In this document: in pieces, positions 7,590 to 16,298 of the stretch
Layout: each line of letters starts with the position of its first letter
How positions within the stretch are numbered: the first letter of the stretch is position 1
Origin: Deltaproteobacteria bacterium
Lineage (GTDB): Bacteria > Desulfobacterota > Desulfuromonadia > Desulfuromonadales > Geopsychrobacteraceae
DNA length: 44,356 nucleotides
Assembly (NCBI GenBank): GCA_024276935.1
Contig: JAJRWH010000002.1
Location: 1-44,356 of the forward strand
Direction of reading: 5' to 3'
Made by a program: the position numbers and the translations under genes
The notes under the pieces: generated by a model
Database searches by the model: none
The model's input: the letters and a program-made list of their open reading frames with translations, nothing else
What the model was told of the DNA's origin: nothing

Positions 7590-9005
7590 TCAGGCCCTCC
7601 CTTCAACAGGTACAGCTGAGGAGACCAGGCTTTCTCCGCCACGAATCGTTTTGATCAGATTGAAAACGAATACCAGTACTCCTGCCAGGAAAATCACTCC
7701 ACCGATGGTTCTTGCCCACCAATAGGGGTACATTTCGACCATTGTTTCCATGAAGGTATAGGTCAAACTGCCGTCAGGGTTCATCGCGTTCCACATGCCT
7801 GCCTGCAAGACACCGGCAATCCACAGCGAAATCGACCAGATTAATTGACCAATCAAAATCAGCCAGAAATGCAGATTGGCCAATTGAATACTGTAAAGTT
7901 CTTTGCCGTAAATGCGCGGGACCAGATAGTAGATTGATGCAAAGGCAATCATTGAGACCCAGCCCATGGTTCCCATATGGATATGCGCCGGAACCCAATC
8001 CGTGTAGTGAATAAATGCTGAAAAAGAACGAATCGCCTGCATGGGGCCCTGAAGGGTTTGCAGACCGTAAAAAGTAATACCGATGATCAAAAACTTGACC
8101 AGGTAGTTGTCACGCATCTGGTGCCATTGCCCCTTCATGGACAGATATCCATTGATGACCGAGCCCCACGACGGAGCAATCAGCATCAGGGAAAAGGCCA
8201 TTGCCAGAGTTTGAATCCAGTCCGGCACCGGCGTCCAGAGCAGGTGGTGGGTACCTGTCCAGAGATACATGAAGATCAGTGACCAGAAAGAAATAATCGA
8301 GATTTTATGGCTGTAGATCGGGACACCCGTCGTCTTGGGCAAAAAATAGTAAAACATAGCCAGCGGAGGGGCCGTCAAAACCATAGCGACAGCATTGTGA
8401 CCAAACCACCATTGAACATTTGCATCGTTGGTCCCTGCATAAATCGAGTAGGATTTAAACAGTGAAACCGGGACCTCAGCGGCATTGACCAGGTAGAGGA
8501 TTGCCACGCCGATGATCGCTGCCATCATATACCAGAGAGAGATGTACATCTGCTCTTCCTGGCGTTTGATGATGGTCATGATGATATTGATGGCAAATGC
8601 GACCCAGAGAACGACAACCATGATATCAACCGGCCATTCAAGCTCATGGTATTCTTTGCTGGTATTAAAACCGAGCAGCAGGGAAATAGCCGCCGCAATA
8701 ATCGTGGCATTGAAGAACCAGAGTTGGAAAGTGGCCAGTTTATCGCTCCAGATTCTGACTTTGCACAGACGTTGGACAATGTAATAAAAGGTGGCAAAAA
8801 TCACCCCGACAGCCCAGCCGTAAATCCCGGCATTGGTGTGTAGGGGGCGCAAACGGCCAAAAGTAAAGTAGGGAGGAAAATTCAACTCGGGGTTGGTCAT
8901 CTGTACTGAGACAACCAAACCGACCACAATCGCAACCAGGCCCCAAATCACACTCCAGAGAATGAAACTTCTGACAATGTCCGTGTTGTACTGCGGCGTA
9001 TCCAT
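7590..9005 (-). CDS. ccoN: CcoN, catalytic subunit of cbb3-type cytochrome c oxidase
   Basis: Membrane protein of 471 aa with about 12 helices that reduces O2 to water at a heme b3-CuB centre with high oxygen affinity. Visible ligands: H56 (low-spin heme), H203 in F-G-H-N-A-V, H253-H254 in T-G-T-H-H (CuB), and H341/H343 in H-I-H-M-G. Y247 sits where the cbb3-specific cross-linked tyrosine is expected. The ATG at 9005 is chosen because AAGGAGG lies 4 nt upstream; longer in-frame starts up to 9050 would place that site inside the coding region. It is the first gene of the operon and has a good promoter about 120 bp upstream. Confidence 0.97.
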   Translation of the reverse strand: MDTPQYNTDIVRSFILWSVIWGLVAIVVGLVVSVQMTNPELNFPPYFTFGRLRPLHTNAGIYGWAVGVIFATFYYIVQRLCKVRIWSDKLATFQLWFFNATIIAAAISLLLGFNTSKEYHELEWPVDIMVVVLWVAFAINIIMTIIKRQEEQMYISLWYMMAAIIGVAILYLVNAAEVPVSLFKSYSIYAGTNDANVQWWFGHNAVAMVLTAPPLAMFYYFLPKTTGVPIYSHKISIISFWSLIFMYLWTGTHHLLWTPVPDWIQTLAMAFSLMLIAPSWGSVINGYLSMKGQWHQMRDNYLVKFLIIGITFYGLQTLQGPMQAIRSFSAFIHYTDWVPAHIHMGTMGWVSMIAFASIYYLVPRIYGKELYSIQLANLHFWLILIGQLIWSISLWIAGVLQAGMWNAMNPDGSLTYTFMETMVEMYPYWWARTIGGVIFLAGVLVFVFNLIKTIRGGESLVSSAVPVEGRA

Positions 9006-9126
9006 TCGACCTCCTTGTATTTGCAATGGTTTTTCCATGCGGAAAAACATATCTATCGCGAAAGTTTAGTATAAAATCGGTGAATGTCAATGAGAGAAAA
9101 GCCTAATGATTACCAATTGGGTTGCA

Positions 9127-9155
9127 ATTTTAGGGATCGAAAGTAAGAGTGTCAA
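9127..9155 (-). promoter_or_regulatory. Strong candidate sigma-70 promoter for ccoNOQP
   Basis: On the minus strand TTGACA (perfect -35, 9150-9155) and TAAAAT (5/6 -10, 9127-9132) are separated by 17 nt. The leader before ccoN would be about 115 nt. No full FNR-type box (TTGAT-N4-ATCAA) overlaps it, so oxygen control through FNR is not evident from the sequence. Confidence 0.6.
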
Positions 9156-9242
9156 ACAGAAAATTGTACCGGAGAGATTTTTTCTGATATGATTCTTGAT
9201 AAATCACTGTAACATATTGAAAAAATAAGATAAAATCATAAT

Positions 9243-10745
9243 ATGAATCTTTCGAGGAAGCTATTTCTGTATACGGGTGGGGTCTTGCTGGCCCTGCTGT
9301 TGGCCACCTTTGGTTTGTTGGAAAAGCGTCAGGCCAGCCTTTGGCAGGAACATCTTCAGGCTCAACATATCGCTGCGGCCCGTTTTGCGACTCCTGAGAT
9401 TCTTAAGCATTTTCGGGGAGATTTTACCCAGCTTTCTCCAGGTCAGCAGAATGAGATGGTCCATCTGCTCGGTTTCAGTCACGATTTGATCCAGTTTTCT
9501 CTTCATTCAACCAGCGGTCGCGAATTATTCGTTTCGGATATTTTTTCAGGATTCGATGAGCAGGATCTTCCCATCGCCTCACCGTTTGAAGCCGATGGTC
9601 AACAGCTGAGTTTTCGGATTTTATCAGACAAACGAGGACGTCGGGTACTTGATGTGGCAGTTCCGGCATTCAGCCCGGCAGGCTCTCGTTTGTTGACCGT
9701 GCGGTTTTATTACTCCTTCAGAACGGTTGATCAGCGTTTGTCAGCAATGCACCGGGCATTTCTCAGTATTGCTCTTGGAGCCGCGCTGGTCTCACTGTTG
9801 CTGGCGGCCCTGGTGGCACGCAGGTTGACCCGACCTATTCAACAGTTGACAGATGGAGCCAGAGCTATTGCTCGTGGAGAACTGGACACCAGAATTCCGA
9901 TGAGAGGTGGGGATGAACTGACCATTCTTGCCGATGCCTTTAATGAAATGGCTGACAGCCTGGGGAAAAACCGGGCAGAACTGACGAGACGGAACGAGCA
10001 ACTGAGCAAGGCCAATGAAGAATTACACCGGATTTACGAGCGATTGACTCGTGCAGAACGTCTGGCTGCAGTAGGGCAGGTTGCTGCCGGAGTCTCTCAC
10101 GAGATAGACAATCCGGTCGGGATTATTCTTGGCTATGCGCAACTTTTACTTGAAGATATGCCTCCGGAAGATCCGCGGTGCGATGATGTGCAGGCGATTA
10201 TTGATGAGTGCTTGCGTTGCAAGCGGATTACTGGTGGATTACTGGGCCTGTCACGCACCGGGGCACGGCAATGGGAGCCGGTTGATCTTAAATCGTTGAT
10301 TGAAGGGACCTGGGCGTCGTTGCAGCCTCAGAAACTGTTTCGTCAGCTGGATTTTACAATGCAGCTTGCAGAAGATATCCCCGGATTAATTGGTGATGCA
10401 GATCGGCTGCGGCAGGTTATTGTGAATTTGCTTCTGAACGCTGTTCAGGCTTTGAATGGCCAGGGACAAATACAGATTGAACTGTCTGCCGCTGATTCAG
10501 GTGCCATTATTTGTGTCGATGACAGTGGGCCAGGAATTCCGGATACGCAAAAAGAATCTGTTTTTGATCCGTTTTATTCGACCAAGGAAAGTGGCAAGGG
10601 AACCGGCCTGGGCCTGGCGATTTGTCGAAAACTGATTGAGGAGCATGGTGGGCATATCGAAGCCCTGGATTCACCGCTCGGTGGTGCGCGGTTCAAGATC
10701 CTGCTGCCATGTGATATGCAGAAAAAACAGACAGCTAAAAGATGA
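9243..10745 (+). CDS. Membrane-bound sensor histidine kinase (HAMP-HisKA-HATPase)
   Basis: Protein of 500 aa. A first membrane helix (about 6-24), a periplasmic sensor region of ~150 residues, a second helix (about 174-192), a HAMP domain with R-P-I-Q-Q-L-T-D-G, a short coiled coil, a HisKA domain with H286 in S-H-E-I-D-N-P, and an HATPase domain with N-L-L-L-N-A, D-D-S-G-P-G-I-P and G-T-G-L-G-L-A. It is NtrB-like. It is divergent from ccoN with about 190 bp between them, so oxygen or redox sensing is possible but not shown. No response regulator follows directly; the nearest is at 14610. The ATG has only a weak ribosome site. Confidence 0.9.
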   Translation: MNLSRKLFLYTGGVLLALLLATFGLLEKRQASLWQEHLQAQHIAAARFATPEILKHFRGDFTQLSPGQQNEMVHLLGFSHDLIQFSLHSTSGRELFVSDIFSGFDEQDLPIASPFEADGQQLSFRILSDKRGRRVLDVAVPAFSPAGSRLLTVRFYYSFRTVDQRLSAMHRAFLSIALGAALVSLLLAALVARRLTRPIQQLTDGARAIARGELDTRIPMRGGDELTILADAFNEMADSLGKNRAELTRRNEQLSKANEELHRIYERLTRAERLAAVGQVAAGVSHEIDNPVGIILGYAQLLLEDMPPEDPRCDDVQAIIDECLRCKRITGGLLGLSRTGARQWEPVDLKSLIEGTWASLQPQKLFRQLDFTMQLAEDIPGLIGDADRLRQVIVNLLLNAVQALNGQGQIQIELSAADSGAIICVDDSGPGIPDTQKESVFDPFYSTKESGKGTGLGLAICRKLIEEHGGHIEALDSPLGGARFKILLPCDMQKKQTAKR

Positions 10746-10753
10746 AAAAGGCT

Positions 10754-10782
10754 TTGACAACGTGGCAGGCGATTTTTAGAAT
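10754..10782 (+). promoter_or_regulatory. Strong candidate sigma-70 promoter for the polyprenyl synthase gene
   Basis: TTGACA (perfect) and TAGAAT (5/6) are separated by 17 nt, just after the kinase stop codon. Predicted start near 10789, leader about 40 nt. This suggests the synthase is transcribed independently of the kinase upstream. Confidence 0.65.
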
Positions 10783-10829
10783 GCGTTCAGCAGTTTATCC
10801 CCACATCAAACAATGGAATCATATCTGAA

Positions 10830-11798
10830 ATGGAGCGAGTGATAGCCCTGGTACAGGGCGACATGCAGGCAGTCGAGGAGCGGTTTCGCAAAAATCTGGC
10901 CTCTGATGTGCCTTTGATAGGTCAGGTGGGGGAGTATCTTCTGGCCAGCGGTGGCAAGCGAATCAGGCCGATGTTGCTGTTGCTGGCGGCCAAACTTTGC
11001 AATTATTCCGGTGACCACCACATTGAATTGGCCGGGGTCGTCGAGTTTATCCATACTGCGACCCTGTTGCATGACGACGTGGTCGATGGTGCCGAATTGC
11101 GGCGAGGTAATCGTTCTGCCAATGCCGTCTGGGGAAACGAAGCCTCTGTCCTGGTTGGAGATTACCTGTTCGCCAAGTCTTTTTCGGTCATGGTGGGTTG
11201 TGAAAGTTTGAAAATTTTGCAACTTCTTTCAGATACCACAACCCAGATGGCCGAAGGTGAGGTTCAGCAACTGCTCAATACTGCTGATCTCGATGTGGAT
11301 GAAGAACGCTACCTGGATGTTATCCGCGACAAAACCGCTATCCTGATTGCGGCAGCATGTCAGGTTGGCGCGGTGTTGGCTGATGCTTCAGATCTGCAGG
11401 AAGCCGCCTTACGTGAGTTTGGTCTTGAAATTGGTACCGCATTCCAGTTGATGGATGATGCGCTTGACTATGTCGCGGATCAGCAAGAGTTTGGCAAGGT
11501 GCGTGGGCATGACCTGGAAGAAGGGAAGATGACTCTGCCGCTTATTCATGCTTATGCCGAAGCTGAAACTGCCGAAAAAGAAGAGATTGCCCGGATTGTC
11601 GAGTTGGACAAACTCAGTGATGCTGACCTGGACAGGGTCTGTGATCTGATTGATAAATATGACGGGATTGGATTTACCCGTCAGCGTGCAGCACAGAGGA
11701 TCGAATTAGCGAAGGCCCAGCTTGATATTTTCCCGCCTTCCGAGATCCGCGACGCCCTTTGTACTCTTGCCGATTACGTCGTTGCCAGAAACAAATAG
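10830..11798 (+). CDS. ispB: Polyprenyl diphosphate synthase (octaprenyl/heptaprenyl type)
   Basis: Protein of 322 aa, the normal size of trans-prenyltransferases. It shows the first aspartate-rich motif L-L-H-D82-D83-V-V-D86 followed by R-R-G, the substrate-binding G-G-K-R-I-R-P near residues 41-47, and the second aspartate motif Q-L-M-D-D-A-L-D near 205. These enzymes extend FPP with isopentenyl diphosphate to make the side chain of respiratory quinones. The symbol follows close similarity to IspB-type enzymes; the exact chain length cannot be read from the sequence. The ATG at 10830 fits the family start but has a weak ribosome site. It has its own promoter and a hairpin terminator after it. 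Confidence 0.92.
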   Translation: MERVIALVQGDMQAVEERFRKNLASDVPLIGQVGEYLLASGGKRIRPMLLLLAAKLCNYSGDHHIELAGVVEFIHTATLLHDDVVDGAELRRGNRSANAVWGNEASVLVGDYLFAKSFSVMVGCESLKILQLLSDTTTQMAEGEVQQLLNTADLDVDEERYLDVIRDKTAILIAAACQVGAVLADASDLQEAALREFGLEIGTAFQLMDDALDYVADQQEFGKVRGHDLEEGKMTLPLIHAYAEAETAEKEEIARIVELDKLSDADLDRVCDLIDKYDGIGFTRQRAAQRIELAKAQLDIFPPSEIRDALCTLADYVVARNK

Positions 11799-11803
11799 TG
11801 AAG

Positions 11804-11852
11804 GGCAGGGGGGACAAAGGTTCGCTTTGATTCCTCCTGCCGGGTGCTTTTT
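11804..11852 (+). terminator. Candidate intrinsic terminator after the polyprenyl synthase gene
   Basis: A long imperfect inverted repeat (arms 11804-11819 and 11825-11841, outer GGCAGG/CCTGCC, inner CAAAG/CTTTG, with G-T pairs and one bulge) is followed after six bases by five T residues. The gap before the T run is longer than ideal. Confidence 0.5.
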
Positions 11853-11887
11853 GTCAAGCCTCTTTTCTGTCAGCGGGTCCTTTTGCC

Positions 11888-11916
11888 TTTCTCCTTTTCC
11901 TTATCCACCCTATAAT
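11888..11916 (+). promoter_or_regulatory. Candidate promoter giving a leaderless transcript
   Basis: A perfect TATAAT at 11911-11916 ends only 7 nt before the ATG at 11924, so transcription would start at or next to the start codon. The -35 (TTTCTC at 11888-11893, 17-nt spacer) is weak. No ribosome-binding sequence precedes the ATG, which fits leaderless translation. Confidence 0.4.
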
Positions 11917-11923
11917 CAGCGAC

Positions 11924-14428
11924 ATGTTTCGGGTCAATTTACATAAAAAGGTTCTAGGGGCATTTCTTTTACTGTCACTGGGCCCCTTGATGCTGTTGTT
12001 GCTGAATTCGCATCACAGCTTGCGGTTGGTCGAGACCCTGCTCCGGCAGCGGACAACCGAAGCTCTGGATTCTCAGGCGGCCCGGGCTTTGGAACTGCGG
12101 GCAGAAATGGTGGCGCGTGATGTTACCGATTTTCTGCGTCAGGTTGAAGGTGACCTGACTGATCTGTCTTTGCTGGAACCTCGTGACTAAACCTATCTGG
12201 ATTTTTCCTGGGGTCATGCGCGCAGTGTCTGGTACCGGCGTGGCACAAATGATGAGCCGGTTGAGGTCAGAGAGCGGATTCTTCTGTACCGCGAAGTTGC
12301 CTATATCGATAAGGACGGGTTTGAAAAAATTCGTATCGTTGATGGTCGGCCATCCCTCGCCTTGCGCAATGTTGCCGATCCTGCCAATACGACCTACAAG
12401 AATGAAACCTACTTCAATAAAGCGCGCCAGCTGAAAAAGGGTGAGATATCGGTTTCACGACTCAGTGGCTGGTATGTCAGTCGGGATGAACAGTTGCAAG
12501 GGGCTGAAACTCCACTTGAGGCTGTCCAGGGGACACCTTACCGAGGGGTAATTAGATTTGCCGCACCCGTCTACAAAGGACAGGAATTCCAGGGTGTCGT
12601 TGTCCTGTCACTTGATCATCGCCATCTGATGGAATTCACCCAGCATATTTCACCGACCAGCGAACGCTATGTTGTCTTTCCTTCTTATGCCAGCGGCAAT
12701 TATGCCTTCATGTTTGACGATGAAGGCTGGATTATTACCCATCCCAAGTATTGGGATATCCGCGGTTTTGATCCAGACGGCAGGCTTGTTCCTCCCTATA
12801 GCAAAGAAACCACTCTGGATACTGTGCGAGCAGGGCGTATCCCGTTTAACCTATTCAGTGCCGGTTTTATTCACAAAAATTATCCTGCGGTTGCTGAAGC
12901 GGTGCGCCTTGGCAAATCGGGTGTTGTCGACATTGCAAACGTTGGAGGCTCGCGCAAGATCATGGCCTATGCGCCGATTTTTTATGACCAGGGGGATTTC
13001 AGTCAATTCGGAATCTTTGGTGGTATCACCATTGGTGCCGAGGTGGATAATTTTCATCAGCCCGCGTTGGCAACAGCCGGTTTGATCCGGAAAGAAATAA
13101 CCAATTATTTAAGAGAATCCTGGTTTGTCATTTCAGTGACGGTTTTATTTGTCATCATGGTGGCTTATCAGCTTTCCAGCAGTATTGTTGGTCCTCTGCT
13201 TTCATTGACCGAGGGAACGCGGGCCATGGCGCGGGGCAATCTGGAAACGCGCGTGGAGGTCAGTTCCTACGATGAGGTCGGGGTATTGGCAGATTCTTTC
13301 AACCGGATGGCCAACGATCTCAGCCGAAGACAGCTGCGTCTGTTGAAAACCTTGCAGGCCTTGCGTCGTTCCCGCCAGGAAATTATTCGCGAACGAAACT
13401 TCAAACATACGGTCGTAGAAAATATTGAAACCGGGATTCTGACTTTTGATGAGAATTGTTATGTGACTTCTTCAAATGGTCCGGCCTGCAGGATTCTTGG
13501 TATCACTCAACCCGAAACAGCCACCCCCTGGCAGGAATTGCTGCATGCCTGGCCAGAGTTTTATGCGGGGCTGGAACATGCGTTTACAACGGCTGATTCG
13601 AAAAGCTGGGGTGAGTATGTCACATTGGAACGGGATGACCGTAAGCTGACCTACCGTTTGTCCCTCTTTCCATTGAGCTTCAGACGTCAGGCAGGTTGGT
13701 TGTTGACGGTTGAAGACCTGACCGAACGAGTCAATATGCGTGAGCAGATGTCGCGCATGGATCGTCTGGCTTCTTTAGGGCGGATGTCTGCGGGTATTGC
13801 TCATGAAATCCGTAACCCGTTGACCGGGGTAAGTCTTTTACTTGATGAACTCCATGACCGGCTGATCGGTAAGGAACCCGACCAGCTTCTGATTCAGAAG
13901 GCCCTGGGAGAGATTGAACGCCTTGAAGGACTAGTTGGAGAGCTTCTGCACTTTTCGACCGTATCCAAACCCTGTCTGGTTGCCGCAGATCTGACCAGTG
14001 TGGTTGATGATTCTGTTTTTCTGGTGCGTAAACAATGCGAACGGCAGCAGATTGAAATCATCCAGCATTATGCCGCTGATCTTCCCCTGTTGCAGCTCGA
14101 TGCCGACCGCTTGAAACAGGTTTTTCTCAACCTGTTCAGTAATGCAATCGACGCCATGCCTGAGGGAGGGCAATTACAAATTTCGGTTAGCTGTTCAGAA
14201 AAAAATGTTCAGGTGGTGGTCGCTGATAATGGCTGCGGTATTGAATCCGGCAAACTCGATCTGATCTTTGAACCTTTCTACACCAGTAAAGGGGGAGACG
14301 GGACAGGCCTGGGCCTGTCGATCAGTCACAACATCGTTTCTGACCATGGTGGATCGATCAAAGCCGTGAGCACCATTGGGCAAGGAACCCGAATCACCCT
14401 CAGTTTACCCATTGAAAAAAACGCATAA
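11924..14428 (+). pseudogene. Sensor histidine kinase interrupted by an in-frame TAA at codon 89
   Basis: One reading frame of 834 codons runs from 11924 to 14428 and is broken only by TAA at 12188-12190. Before the stop lie an N-terminal membrane helix and the start of a sensor domain. After it the same frame continues through the rest of a Cache-like periplasmic domain, a second helix (near 13120-13190), HAMP, a PAS-like segment, HisKA with H627 in A-H-E-I-R-N-P and HATPase motifs (N-L-F-S-N-A, D-N-G-C-G-I, G-T-G-L-G-L-S). No frameshift is involved; one substitution of AAA, GAA or CAA would create the TAA. The next in-frame ATG (12362) lacks a ribosome site and would remove the first helix. 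It could be a true pseudogene, a sequencing error, or read through. It is followed by the NtrC-type regulator at 14610, its likely partner. Confidence 0.85.
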
Positions 14429-14526
14429 TTGGCGAAAAATCGCCCCTTGGGCTGCATCAAATCTCCCTTTTTGGATTCAAACTCCCCCGTAATACCCCGG
14501 CGTGTGGCTAAAAACCACCATTTTTC

Positions 14527-14555
14527 TTGTTTTAACCACCAACCCTCGCTATATT
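14527..14555 (+). promoter_or_regulatory. Candidate promoter for the NtrC-type regulator
   Basis: TTGTTT and TATATT are separated by 17 nt; the -10 is good (5/6), the -35 weak. Predicted start near 14562, inside the dyad at 14560-14577. The rest of 14429-14609 holds a short hairpin (GGCGA-AAAA-TCGCC at 14431-14444, no T run) and no gene. Confidence 0.35.
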
Positions 14556-14559
14556 TGCA

Positions 14560-14577
14560 ATCAAGAACTGTCTTGAT
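14560..14577 (+). promoter_or_regulatory. Perfect 18-bp dyad upstream of the regulator gene
   Basis: ATCAAGA and TCTTGAT are perfect 7-bp arms around the spacer ACTG. The dyad lies about 5 nt after the candidate -10 and 32 nt before the ATG at 14610. It could be an operator or a small hairpin in the leader. Confidence 0.4.
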
Positions 14578-14609
14578 GTGCCGTGAACCGTTTGCAGGGA
14601 GTTGTCCTG

Positions 14610-15983
14610 ATGGAAAAGATTCTGATTGTTGATGATGAGGCCTTTATTCGTGAGAACCTTGAGCGGATCTTGGCGGATGATGGCTATCGCTCGCAGTCGA
14701 CCGGTTCACCGGATGAGGCGGTCAAGATAGTTGCCGAAGAAGAAATCAGCCTGGTTTTGCTTGATTTGAACCTGGGGAATAAAAGTGGTCTGGACGTTTT
14801 GCGTTCGATGAAAGAAGTTGATCCAGATGTTCTTGTCATCATCATTACCGGTTATGGCACTGTAGAAAGTGCGGTCAAGGCGCTAAAAATCGGGGCTTAC
14901 GACTATATTAAAAAACCGTTCAAGGCCGACGCCATCCATCTGATTGTCAAATTGGCCCTTGAGACCCAGGCCCTGAGGCGCAAGGTAAAACGTCTGGCGC
15001 CAGAAGAAGATGATATCAATATGGTCGGCAGCAGCCAGGCACTGCTGCAGATTTTCAGGCAGATTCGTGAAGTTGCCAAACATGAAACGGCAACTGTTCT
15101 GATAACCGGGGAAAGCGGGACAGGTAAGGAACTGGTTGCTCAGGCAATTCATAATCTGTCTCCGCGGGTGGATAAGCCGTTTATCGAGATCAACTGCGGG
15201 TCCTTGCCGTTTAATTTGCTTGAAAGTGAGTTGTTCGGCCATGAAAGGGGAGCCTTCACCGACGCCAAGACCCGTAAGATCGGCCTGTTTGAAGAGTCGG
15301 ACAATGGTTCGATCTTCCTCGATGAAATTGGTGAGATGGACATGGGGTTGCAGGTTAAATTGCTGCGAGTGCTTGAAGATCGAAAAATCAGACGTCTGGG
15401 AGGCAATCGCAATATCGATATCAATGTTCGAATTATTGCCGCAACCAACGCCGAGTTGAAAAATGCCATTGAGGCCAAAGCCTTTCGGGAGGATCTGTAC
15501 TATCGACTCAACGTTTTTCCTATCCACATTCCGCCATTACGTGAACGTCGCGAAGATATTCCAAGCCTGCTTGAGCATTTTCTCCAGCGATTCAGCCGTG
15601 AATTCAACAAGGCGATGCGCAGGTTCTCACGCGATGCTCTTGATTTGATGCTGCGTTACCACTGGCCGGGAAATGTGCGTGAACTACGTAATGTTGTCGA
15701 GCGTATTTGTATTATGCACAATATAGAAGAAATCAGACCCGAACATCTGCCGCGCGAAATATGGGGAGAATCACCGCAGAGCGAGGGTCCCTTTTGTTTT
15801 GAAATCCCTCCCGAAGGGATTGTTCTGGATGATGTTGTCGGGCAGGTAGAAAAAGAACTGATTACCAAAGCCTTTTCCATTACCGGAGGGAATGTCGCCA
15901 AAACCGCGCGAATTTTGAACGTACCGCGGGGGACATTGCGCTACAAATTGGAAAAATATGACCTGGCAGGTTCTGACAGTTAA
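14610..15983 (+). CDS. NtrC-family sigma-54-dependent response regulator
   Basis: Protein of 457 aa with the three NtrC modules. Receiver: D8/D9 acidic pocket and phospho-acceptor D52 in L-L-D-L-N-L. AAA+ core: Walker A G-E-S-G-T-G-K-E, the loop at 214-219 reading G-A-F-T-D-A instead of the canonical G-A-F-T-G-A, Walker B F-L-D-E-I-G-E-M, and an arginine-finger region. C-terminal Fis-type HTH near T-G-G-N-V-A-K-T-A-R-I-L. It would be phosphorylated by a nearby kinase and activate sigma-54 promoters. The ATG at 14610 (AGGGAG 7 nt upstream) is preferred to a GTG at 14583, because the receiver begins directly at 14610. Confidence 0.95.
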   Translation: MEKILIVDDEAFIRENLERILADDGYRSQSTGSPDEAVKIVAEEEISLVLLDLNLGNKSGLDVLRSMKEVDPDVLVIIITGYGTVESAVKALKIGAYDYIKKPFKADAIHLIVKLALETQALRRKVKRLAPEEDDINMVGSSQALLQIFRQIREVAKHETATVLITGESGTGKELVAQAIHNLSPRVDKPFIEINCGSLPFNLLESELFGHERGAFTDAKTRKIGLFEESDNGSIFLDEIGEMDMGLQVKLLRVLEDRKIRRLGGNRNIDINVRIIAATNAELKNAIEAKAFREDLYYRLNVFPIHIPPLRERREDIPSLLEHFLQRFSREFNKAMRRFSRDALDLMLRYHWPGNVRELRNVVERICIMHNIEEIRPEHLPREIWGESPQSEGPFCFEIPPEGIVLDDVVGQVEKELITKAFSITGGNVAKTARILNVPRGTLRYKLEKYDLAGSDS

Positions 15984-16183
15984 TTTGCCGGGATGATTGG
16001 CCGTATTTCTTCCGCCCGTCTGACTGGCCAATACTGGTCATTTTAGGCGGGCATTCTTCCTTTTCTTGGACTGACACAGATTTTGTGATTGCTGTGACGT
16101 ATGTAAGCAGTTGAAATTATTTATGTTTTACTGAGGCAGCCATTGGGGAGTTCTTGGCACCGAGATTGCTGATTCGGATACCG

Positions 16184-16214
16184 AGAAAAACAAACTCCGA
16201 AGTATCTGGAGTTT
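16184..16214 (-). terminator. Intrinsic terminator for argS
   Basis: Perfect 7-bp arms AAACTCC and GGAGTTT (16192-16214) with a 9-nt loop; on the minus strand the stem is followed by GTTTTTC. It lies about 130 nt beyond the argS stop codon. Confidence 0.6.
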
Positions 16215-16233
16215 TCTCAACCAATCTCTCCGT

Positions 16234-16256
16234 GGTCTGCTTGCAGACCGCTTTTT
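16234..16256 (+). terminator. First of two tandem plus-strand terminators
   Basis: GGTCTGC and GCAGACC form a tight stem (16234-16249), followed by GC and five T residues. Confidence 0.6.
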
Positions 16257-16298
16257 GCCCCCTCCCGATCTCCTCCGGGACGGGGCACTTTTTTTTTT
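16257..16298 (+). terminator. Second, very strong plus-strand terminator
   Basis: Two 11-nt arms (16257-16267 and 16276-16286) pair at 10 of 11 positions, all but one G-C, with an 8-nt loop, followed after two bases by ten consecutive T residues (16289-16298). This is a textbook Rho-independent terminator for transcripts coming from the left. Confidence 0.85.

Noticed and set aside
9191-9210. FNR-like half sites (TTGAT...ATCA) between ccoN and the kinase
   Set aside because: The spacer is 2 nt instead of the 4 nt needed for an FNR box and the second half is incomplete.
14429-14609. Sigma-54 (-24/-12) promoter before the NtrC-type regulator
   Set aside because: No GG-N10-GC arrangement with the surrounding consensus was found.
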